Part shown: positions 12,529 to 24,500 of the stretch, piece after piece
Position numbering within the stretch: the stretch's first letter is position 1
Layout of the letters: each line of letters starts with the position of its first letter
DNA from: Argopecten irradians
Taxonomy: Eukaryota > Mollusca > Bivalvia > Pectinida > Pectinidae
DNA length: 64,000 bases
Direction: 5' to 3'
NCBI RefSeq assembly: GCF_041381155.1
Contig: NC_091134.1
Coordinates: 1,608,001 to 1,672,000 of the forward strand
The notes under the pieces: model-generated
What the model was told of the DNA's origin: nothing
Databases searched by the model: none
What the model saw: only the letters and a program-made list of their open reading frames with translations
Program-made: the position numbers and the translations under genes

Positions 12529-15500
12529 CTACAGAACGAAACATCATAATTCATATTGTAAAATATCGTAAGCGGATTTCGATATAAATCTCATAAAAAG
12601 TTGCTAAAACAATTACAATATTGATAATGATAGATTCGTGTTTTTTAGTTCCTTGATTGTACACTGTAGACGTTTAGAATTCTACTATCACGAACTCTCT
12701 ATTCTGAAGACTTGGAAATTGAAGGCAAAAATTTCTTATTTTCATCATCGAGAGATAAGTGGTAAGTTCAGTTCATATTTTTACCGTTAAAAATCAATAC
12801 TATGACAAATAAACAACTAGTCCGCTAAATTTACCTATAGTATAAGCTTTAAAAAGAATTGCCTTATATAAATTATTTATAAGGAAAAGTCAAAAAAGAA
12901 AAACCTACCGATATAGGCAAGTATACCGGACTAATTAAAACAACATGAAGAGTTCGTACCTGCGATATCCTCCCGAGGCGTGGGATTGGGAGATTAGAAA
13001 TGAAGCTGTGATTATAATGCTGAAATATTTCACCAGGAACCTCATCTGTTGTTATTGTCTGATTGACAGCCTCGTCCTGGTCAACTGGATCAAATTTCTT
13101 GTCGTCCCCGACCTTACCAATCAGCCATACTGTTTTCATCTCACCTTTACCCTGCAAGGTCAAATGATAATGTCTAGGTCGATCGGTCTTGTTACGGTTA
13201 ATTGACAATAGTCAGACGAATTTGTAAAAAGATTAATAATGAGGTAAATTGGCAATGCTAGTGTCTCTAAAATATAAATATGTTAAAACATACTTTGGCT
13301 ATTAACACATAGAATACCCAGAAAATAATAGCCATGTACCCAATTCAATGTATTTCAAAGTCAATGACAACTTACAAAGAGAGCACGAGAAAGCAATTTG
13401 ATGTCTTAGCGCTTACCTTCACCAAGTTAACAGCACATTGCAGAAAAATACAGTTAATTACCATCCGACTCTGTTATAGATACTTGTTTGGTACTGATAA
13501 CCAAACAGTCCCTACCTTGATTGTTATACTCCCGCGTTTCCGGGTAACATATTTTCGAGTCTTAAAGAGAGCACTTGCTGTACTGGAACTAATGTGAATC
13601 CGATTGGCTGTATAAAGCAAAAGGTAAATGTAAGTAAAAATACATATTATTGTTTCAATTAAATACCCAAGATGTTGATAGGTACAATGTACCGTTTATA
13701 GTTGCGATAAAATACTCTCTTTATCAATATGACGTCATACACAAACGAGAATTACTCGTCAATTGTTTTGCACACATTTCAGTTAGCAGCAATATTGTAG
13801 CTCAAAAGACTTTTTGACAGAAAATGGTGTCGTCTTTGTAGGCCGGTAGGTATATTCGTTCTAACATTTCAGTATGATAACTGTCATGAGCAACACTATG
13901 GCAATTCAGGGACAATTCAGTGCACCAACTGTCACCTTTCTCTAATCCTGTTTGCCAATGATTTTACCAGTATCTGGGTATTCGTTACACTTAATTAAAT
14001 ATCATATCGTCTCACTCGTTAATAGCACACTATCTGGAAGTTTGCCTTTTCTTTGGTTTCCTGATAAAATTTATTACAACTTACGTAGTCCGTATGATTT
14101 CATCCTGGACGCTGTGTTAACGGTGTCACCAAAAAGACAATACCTCGGTAATACAGACCCCACAATTCCAGCCATACAAGGACCTATAACAATGAGAACA
14201 GGTTTGTATCAGCAATGAAGTCTAATTTATTTTGTATGGAACATTGGACTACAATAAATTGCTGTTGAAATCGCAGGTTAAAATGGCCGTTTACGCACAA
14301 ACTGTATTATGTACAAGAACTTTTTTTCGACCGATGGAGAACATCACTTTGAACATATAATAAAATTGGAAAATTATTTGTTTTTTAACCGAAAAAAAAA
14401 TTATTTTTACTGTAAATAAATTTTGATTTAAACATATTTTATTTATACTAAATATAAACAATGGGATTGGACAAACGTTTACTAGCAGTAAATAGATTGA
14501 CATATTAAGTTTACATAGAGATAATTGTAAGAACTCACACAAATTAAGTGGCTGATATAGAATAATACATTATTAAATGAAATACACCTGGGTAGAATGC
14601 GAACAAAATTATTGCGGATAATATAGTATGAAAGAGAGAAATAAACACGGAAATTACTTTGCTGACAACATTATTATGGCTGATTTGTGCCATTTTCGCT
14701 ATTTGGCTTTTTCGAAAAAAAAAACAAAAAAATAAACATGTCGAGGATATTTAAGGTTGTGAGAAAGGAGACCTACCGGTATTGATTCTGAGCCTTAGCT
14801 GGATATAAGAAGACTTACCGGTATTGATTCTGAGCCTTAGCTGGATATTAGAAGACTTACCGGTATTGATTCTGACCCTTAGCTGAATATTAGAAGTCCT
14901 ACGGTATTGATTCTGACACTTAGATGGCTATTAGTAGACTTACCGGTATTGATTCTGAACCTTAGCTGTATATTAGTAGACTTACCGGTATTGATTCTGA
15001 GCCTTAGCTGGATATTAGAAGACCTACCGGTATTGATTCTGAGCCTTAGCTGGATATAAGAAGACTTACCGGTATTGATTTTGACACTTAGCTGGATATA
15101 AGAAGACCTACCGGTATTGATTCTGAGCCTTAGCTGGATATTAGAAGACTTACCGGTATTGATTCTGACCCTTAGCTGTATATTAGTAGACTTACCGGTA
15201 TTGATTCTGACCCTAAACTGGATATAAGTAGACTTACCGGTATTGATTCTGTCCCTTAGCTAGATATTAGAAGACTTACCGGTATTGATTCTGACCCTTA
15301 ACTGGATATAAGTAGACTTACCGGTATTGATTCTGAGCCTTAGCTGGATATAAGAAGACTTACCGGTATTGATTCTGACCCTTAACTGGATATAAGTAGA
15401 CTTACCGGTATTGATTTTGACACTTAGCTGTATATTAGAAGACTTACCGGTATTGATTCTGACCCTTAGCTGGATATTAAAAGACTTACCGGTATTGATT

Positions 15501-18500
15501 CTGACCCATAGCTGGATATAAATAGACTTACCGGTATTAATTCTGACCCTTAGCTGGATATAAGTAGACTTACCGGTATTGATTCTGACCCTTAACTGGA
15601 TATTAGTAGACTTACCGGTATTGATTTTGACACTTAGCTGTATATAAGAAGACTTACCGGTATTGATTCTGACCCTTAACTGGATATAAGTAGACTTACC
15701 GGTATTGATTTTGACACTTAGCTGTATATTAGTAGACTTACCGGTATTGATTCTGACCCTTAGCTGGATATTAAAAGACTTACCGGTATTGATTCTGACC
15801 CATAGCTGGATATAAATAGACTTACCGGTATTGATTCTGACCCTTAGCTGGATATAAGTAGACTTACCGGTATTGATTCTGACCCTTAACTGGATATTAG
15901 TAGACTTACCGGTATTGATTTTGACACTTAGCTGTATATAAGAAGACTTACCGGTATTGATTCTGACCCTTAACTGGATATAAGTAGATTTACCGGTATT
16001 GATTTTGACACTTAGCTGGATATTAGAAGACTTACCGGTATTGATTCCGACCCTAAGCTGGATATTTCTGTTCCTGGAAATTACGAACGTTTTAGTCTGG
16101 ACAAGCCAGAGCAGCGCCAGAGAGAAATTTGCAACTTCCGAAACATGTTGATTTCCATTTTTCGTCGGGATACCTGAAGGTAGAGATCAATACAAACTGA
16201 TAATAATATAGGAATAAACAAGACATCAGTATAAAAGGAAAGAAAATGATAAAATTTAACGAAACACGTTTGGACTTTGTTCTTTGCCGGAAAAATTAAA
16301 TACGAATAATTCAATTTTGCTTGTTACGAGCATTTTCATTAGCTTAAAAATTTACTTTATAAGCCCATAAAGGCAAAAAATTTCGTGGCCGTTTGTGACG
16401 TTGCTTCTGATTAGCTGAAATGATGGCGTAATGAAAAGAGTCCCAAAATGAATTTTGAGTATTGAAGAGAGATTATCTTTAGTAAATTGAATTATAAGGA
16501 TTAATTTGAATAGATTTTTTATGTTATGGAGATATAACACAAAAATCTGAGTGTACTCTCATCATAAACCGCTTGAGTACAATCAATTTTTTTCTGTTAT
16601 ATCTCCATAACATAAAAGATCTATTCAAGTTAATCCTCAAATTGTCAAATTTATTATGTAAAATGTCAAACGCATTGAATAGAAAATTATGCAAATATGT
16701 TAATCCGTACAAATAATAGTTAGTCCTATCTATTGAACTAATATAAATCAAATCGATGATTACTTTATCAGCTATATAACCAGTACCTGATGTAACCATA
16801 TAACAGTCATTGATTGTCTCTACTTTGTAAACGTCATAATCATCGAGCAGATCGTCAATCATCCGATACAGGGTGTTCAATAAGTCAACAATCTCGATAG
16901 GGGAACATTCAGTGGACATCCCGGCAAATCCATAGATATCAGAAAACAAAATCGTCACAGAGTTAAAGTACTCGGCATCGATTTGTATGTTTTTCTGTAG
17001 TTTATTAGCGACCGGTTTAGGGACCATCTGGTAAAGAAGAGAGTCTGTCTTCTTCTTCTCCTCCATCAGTTCTCGAGTCTTATCCACAAGGGTCAAGGCA
17101 TATTTCTGTATACTACTGGTGAGGTTCTCAGTGGCAAATATCACAAGTGGGCACATGATCAACACCACAGCTAGGAAAGAAGCACTGATAGACAAATCGC
17201 GTGTGCTTCCGTCAATGACCACGTCCAGGCGGGCGATAATCTCGTAACCAAGGTCACGTTGGATGTCCAATAGTGTGTCCAGATACAAAGTCATGTTGTC
17301 AAACCTGAAACAATGCGGCAACGCGTTCGATTGGTCAATAAAACAAGTTAATCAGGAAAACTGTTTTAATAGTATGTTGTAAATTCGAAAACGAAAAGAT
17401 GACACATTCACGATAAAGACAGTAACTTACCAGTAGCGTGCATCCTGTATATTCGGTACCCATATAGTGCCCGTCTGGTGGTGCTGTATCTCGTACCGGA
17501 AGTTGTTTATTATACCTGTGATATTGGTGCCAACACCTTTCACTCCAGAAGAATACAGACGATCAACTCTAGTAGAGTACAACTCAGCAGTCGTATAGAA
17601 GGCACGGAACCTAGAATAGGAGATGTGGAGTATTATGTATAGAAGGCACGGAACCTAGAATAGGAGATGTGGAGTATTATGTATAGAACGCATGAAACCT
17701 AGAATAGGAGATGTGGAGTAATATGTATAGAACGAATCGAAACTAGAATAGGAGATGTGGAGTATTATGTATAGAAGGCACGGAACCTAGAATAGGAGAT
17801 GTGGAGTATTATGTATAGAAGGCACGGAACCTAGAATAGGAGATGTGGAGTAATATGTATAGAAGGCACGGAACCTAGAATAGAAAATTTTAAGTAAAAT
17901 GTATAGAAGGCTCGGAACCTAAAATAGGAGATGTGGAGTATTATGTATAGAAGGCACGAAATCTAGAATAGGAGATGTGGAGTAATATGTATAGAAGGCA
18001 CGGAACCTAGAATAGGAGATGTGGAGTATTATGTATAGAAGGCACGGAACCTAGAATAGGAGATGTGGAGTATATTATGTATAGAACGCATGAAATCTAG
18101 AATAGGAGATGTGGAATAATATGTCTAGAAGGCACGGAACCTAGAATAGGAGATATGGAGTATTATGTATAGAACGCATGAAATCTAGAATAGGAGATGT
18201 GGAGTAATATGTATACAAGGCACGGAACCTAGAATAGGAGATATGGAGTATTATGTATAGAACGCATGAAATCTAGAATAGGAAATGTGGAGTAATATGT
18301 ATACAAGGCACGGAACCTAGAATAGGAGATATGGAGTATTATGTATAGAATGCATGAAATCTAGAATAGGAGATGTGGAGTAATATGTATACAAGGCACG
18401 GAACCTAGAATAGGAGATATGGAGTATTATGTATAGAAGGCATGGAATCTAGAATAGGAGATGTGGAGTATTATGTATAGAACGCATGAAATATAGAATA

Positions 18501-21500
18501 GGAGATGTGGAGTATTATGTATAGAAGGCACGGAACCTAGAATACGAGATGTGGAGTATTATGTATAGAACGCATAAAATCTAGAATAGGAGATGTGGAG
18601 TAATATGTATAGAAGGCACGGAACCTAGAATAGGAGATGTGGAGTAATATGTATAGAAGGCACGGAACCAAGAATAGGAGATGTGGAGTAATATGTATAG
18701 AAGGCACGGAACCTAGAATAGGAGATGTAGAGTACTATGTATAGAACGCACGGAACCTAGAATAGGAGATATGGAGTATTATGTATAGAACGCATGAAAT
18801 CTAGAATAGGAGATGTAGAGTAATATGTATAGAAGGCACGGAACCTAGAATAGGAGATATGGAGTATTATGTATAGAAGGCATGGAATCTAGAATAGGAG
18901 ATGTGGAGTATTATGTATAGAACGCATGAAATCTAGAATAGGAGAAGTGGAGTATTATGTATAGAAGGCACGGAACCTAGAATACGAGATGTGGAGTATT
19001 ATGTAAATAACGCATGAAATCTAGAATAGGAGATGTAGAGTAATATGTATAGAAGGCACGGAACCTAGAATAGGAGATATGGAGTATTATGTATAGAACG
19101 CACGGAACCTAAAATAGGAGATGTGGAGTATTGTGTATAGAAGGCACGGAACCTAAAATAGGAGATGTGGGGTAATATGTCTAGAAGGCATGGAACCTAG
19201 AAAAGGAGATGTGGAGTAATATGTATAGAAGGCACGGAACCTAGAATAGAAAATTTTAAGTAAAATGTATAGAAGGCTCGGAACCTAAAATAGGAGATGT
19301 GGAGTATTATGTATAGAAGGCACGAAATCTAGAATAGGAGATGTGGAGTAATATGTATAGAAGGCACGGAACCTAGAATAGGAGATGTGCAGTATTATGT
19401 ATACAAGGCACGGAACCTAGAATAGGAGATATGGAGTATTATGTATAGAACGCATGAAATCTAGAATAGGAGATGTGGAATAATATGTCTAGAAGGCACG
19501 GAACCTAGAATAGGAGATATGGAGTATTATGTATAGAACGCATGAAATCTAGAATAGGAGATGTGGAGTAATATGTATACAAGGCACGGAACCTAGAATA
19601 GGAGATATGGAGTATTATGTATAGAACGCATGAAATCTAGAATAGGAAATGTGGAGTAATATGTATACAAGGCACGGAACCTAGAATAGGAGATATGGAG
19701 TATTATGTATAGAACGCATGAAATCTACAATAGGAGATGTGGAGTAATATGTATACAAGGCACGGAACCTAGAATAGGAGATATGGAGTATTATGTATAG
19801 AAGGCATGGAATCTAGAATAGGAGATGTGGAGTATTATGTATAGAACGCATGAAATATAGAATAGGAGATGTGGAGTATTATGTATAGAAGGCACGGAAC
19901 CTAGAATACGAGATGTGGAGTATTATGTATAGAACGCATGAAATCTAGAATAGGAGATGTGGAGTAATATGTATAGAAGGCACGGAACCTAGAATAGGAG
20001 ATGTGGAGTAATATGTATAGAAGGCACGGAACCTAGAATAGGAGATGTGGAGTAATATGTATAGAAGGCACGGAACCTAGAATAGGAGATGTAGAGTAAT
20101 ATGTATAGAACGCACGGAACCTAGAATAGGAGATATGGAGTATTATGTATAGAACGCATGAAATCTAGAATAGGAGATGTAGAGTAATATGTATAGAAGG
20201 CACGGAACCTAGAATAGGAGATATGGAGTATTATGTATAGAACGCATGGAATCTAGAATAGGAGATGTGGAGTAATATGTATAGAAGGCACGGAACCTAG
20301 AATAGGAGATGTGGAGTAATATGTATAGAAGGCACGGAACCTAGAATAGGAGATGTGGAGTAATATGTATAGAAGGCACGGAACCTAGAATAGAAAATTT
20401 TAAGTAAAATGTATAGAACGCACGGAACCTAGAATAGGAGATATGGAGTATTATGTATAGAACGCATGAAATCTAGAATAGGAGATGTAGAGTAATATGT
20501 ATAGAAGGCACGGAACCTAGAATAGGAGATGTGGAGTATTGTGTATAGAAGGCACGGAACCTAAAATAGGAGATGTGGGGTAATATGTCTAGAAGGCATG
20601 GAACCTAGAATAGGAGATGTGGAGTAATATGTATAGAAGGCACGAAACCTAGAATAGGAGATGTGGAGTAATATGTATAGAAGGCACGGCACATAGAATA
20701 GGAGATGTGGAGTAATATGTATAGAAGGCACGGAACCTAGAATAGAAAATTTGAAGTAAAATGTATAGAAGGCACGGCACATAGAATAGGAGATGTGGAG
20801 TAATATGTATAGAAGGCACAGGACCTAGAATAGGAGATGTGCAGTATTATGTATAGAAGGCACGGAACCTAGAATAGGAGATGTGGAGTAATATGTATGG
20901 AAGGCACGGAACCTAGAATAGGAGATGTGGAGTAATATGTCTAGAAGGCACGGAACCTAGAATAGAAAATTTTAAGTAAAATGTATAGAACGCACGGAAC
21001 CTAGAATAGGAGATATGGAGTATTATGTATAGAACGCATGAAATCTAGAATAGGAGATGTAGAGTAATATGTATAGAACAAATGGAAACTAGAATAGGAG
21101 ATGTGGAGTAATATGTATAGAACGAACGGAAACTAGAATAAGAGGTGTGGAATGTGATGTTTTAGAACGAACTGAAGCTAGAAAAGGGGATGTGGAATGT
21201 GATGTCTAGAACGCACTGAACCTAGAATAGGAGATGTGGATTGTGATGTATAGAACGAAATGAACATAGAATAGGAGATGTGGAATATGATGCATAGAAC
21301 GCACTGGACCTAGAATAGGAGATGTAATATGAAATGTATAGAATGTTCTGAACCTAGCAAAATAAAAATGGAATATTTAGAACGTGTGGAATTTATCGCT
21401 AGAGAGTGCGGAACAAAGAATTAGAATAAATGCTTTGCATGGAAAATAGGGTGTGGAACCTATAAGAGATATAGAAAAATTTCAGGTGGAGTGCATCAAA

Positions 21501-24500
21501 CCTAGAGTAGCTATAGAACGTACGGAGCCTGGAATAGAAAGGATGGGAAATGTATTCATATAGAGCGCACGGCACCTAGAATAGGACATGGTATGTTTAT
21601 GTGTTTAGAGCGTTGACCTTGAACATCACTAATTAGCCAAAGAAGGTCGAAATAACCGTATGATATAATCTATTTCAAAGGCACCACGGTTCTCTTATCT
21701 GTCCCGGAAACTAATTGTGAATTTGCCCGTACGTGTAGGTTTTCTATGGCGTATCGATATATCTATAAAACAGATGTAGGGCCGGATTATACAATACATG
21801 TAGTATACACAAGTCATTTCCATGGGCTGTATGCTTAAATAATCTCCAATAACTATACATACATATAACACGTATTTGATTCAGACGAGTGTATTTTGTT
21901 TGTACGGTGGCTGGGAGCGGACATGAAATAAATAAAACTATTGCGTGCGAACGCAAAAGTATTGCGTGTGAACGCAATGGTATTGCGTGCGAACGCAATA
22001 ATTATTGCGTGTGAACGCAATAAAATATAACTTGAGTAATTCACAGTTCAATTGTCAGTTTACTGCAGATTGAGAAAGATACGGAGGCTAAGAGCGGACA
22101 TGAAATAAATAAAATTATTGAGTTCACAAGCAATAGTATTGCTTTCGAACGCATTAGTATTGCGTTCGCACGCAATATTTTATTTTATTTTTTCTTGTCC
22201 TTTCCCAGCCACCGTACGTTTGTGATTCATACCAAGTAATAACGCGATAACACAGCTGACAATATATAGTTACATCATCAAAGGTACTGTAATCACAGTC
22301 TACAGACAAAGGTAAATCTGACATGTTCAATAATACATGAAGATGTCAGACCTTTCCGATCGATATGCTGCAGCAGATGCAGCCATAATCTACGATGCAG
22401 TAAGCATCCTAAAAAAATTACTGCCGCATTTTTACAGTGATATAGTTTAAGGGATTACCTTTATCTTTTGAGAATTTTCTCGCAAATTTTGCATTCTTTT
22501 GAAAATATTCTTATGTGGTTCTCCCCTGAGCAAACTTATATTATGGTATAAAATGAAATTTTTCCGGTATTCCGCAATCTTTTAATGATCACCGAAAAAA
22601 AGTAAACAACTCTCAACTAAACATGTCCAATGCTATACTAACATTTATTTGTTGTCTACGACACACTGTTGACATACGTACCTATTGATGCGGTTGTTGT
22701 ACATCTCGAAATATTTATAGGACTGAAAACCGCCTTGCACATAGAAAAGAGTTCCTAGAGCTCTCTCAATGCCTATAACAGATGTAAAAAAGAAAACACA
22801 TTCACAGATTGGACATTCGATAAAGTTCATAATAAATCACTTAGCAGAATAAACGGCAGCACATACATCATTAATTGAATTTTACTCTTTTGATCGGGGG
22901 TCACAATATGTTATAAAACCTGAGGCTTTTGTATTTCAAAATTAAAAAATCCTTCATATCCACATATGATAGAGTATTGTTGTCTCAAATCATGACTTTC
23001 CTATTACAATTCTACAAATATGATATCCGGTCATTTTCAAATAAGTTCGAAAAAAATGTGTGATATTTTAAACCATAACCAATTGTCTGCTTCTTTTATA
23101 GTAAAACCGTCCCAGACGACATAAGTGTATTGTCTGCTCTTTTTTAACGTCCTATTAACAGCCAGGGTCATGTAAGGACGGCCTCCCATGAACGCAGTGT
23201 GTAGCGTGTGTGAAGTGCAAGGTGCGTGTTTTGGGAGACTGCGGTATGTTCGTGTTGTATCTTCTTGTATAGTGGAACTTTTGCCCTTTTTATAGTGCTA
23301 TATCACTGAAGCATGCCGCCGAAGACACCAAGCAACACACCCCACCCGGTAACATTATGCTGACAACGGGCGAACCAGTCGTCCCACTCCCTGTATGATG
23401 AGCGCCACGCAGGAGCAGAAACTACCACTTTTTATAGACTTTGGTGTGTCTCGGCCCGGGGACAGAACCCAGATCCTTCCTCACAGGGGCTAACGCACAA
23501 CTCAAGGCCAAAAGTGAGGCGGTGCCAAGGGAGGCATTAGGAAAGATGAAGTCAGTTAGGAAGAAGAGAAAAGATAATATCCTAAACTTAGTCGCCTTTT
23601 ACGATCATGCAATAGGGGCAGCAGGTACAATTCTAACGCCTTACCTGCAGGGCTCATGTGTATAGGTAGCCATGTAATACAATCTCAGACGACATAAGTG
23701 TATTGCATGGTATGAACCAGTATTACACCCGTAGGTATAAAAGAAAAGAAATATTCTGCCGGCTAATTTTGCGTGATTGAGTCTTCCACGATTCTATCGG
23801 ACATTGAAATGCATAAATATGGATTTGGAAAGAGCTGTTATAAGGATACTCATTCATATCGTCGTCGAGATCTTGAGATTGTAATACAGAAATCTTACTC
23901 TGGGCCAAAAATTCCAACGCACAAAATTAAACATGCATGCATCTCCAAAATACCAATCCTAAAACGAATAATTTTGCGTGATTGAGTCTTCCACGATTCT
24001 ATCGGACATTGAAATGCATAAATATGGATTTGGAAAGAGCTGTTATAAGGATACTCATTCATATCGTCGTCGAGATCTTGAGATTGTAATACAGAAATCT
24101 TACTCTGGGCCAAAAATTCCAACGCACAAAATTAAACATGCATGCATCTCCAAAATACCAATCCTAAAACGAAATGAAATTTTATTTGATAAAGATTTAT
24201 TAACAACGACTTGGTTTGGCGAAAAGAATTACGAAAACTTGCATGCTGCTAACTAAGATTTGTAACTAGATTTTGTTTCGGTTTACCTATGTCCTGTTTG
24301 CCACTGGTGAGTTTGAGGTATGCTACCAGCGTTTTCCAGACCACAGCAAACTTTCCTTGTGTGATAGACTTGTACAACCACACAATGACTACGTCAATGA
24401 TGTTGGTGTAGAACTCGAGCTCATTGTTTATGTTGTAACGGTTCTTACTGAGAAGTTGACGATGGCGAGACAAATATTCCTAGAAATAAAAAGACATGAC

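Noticed and set aside
23441-23665. 74-codon open frame
   Set aside because: Lies wholly inside the dispersed non-coding repeat and is not preserved in the 41-kb copy.
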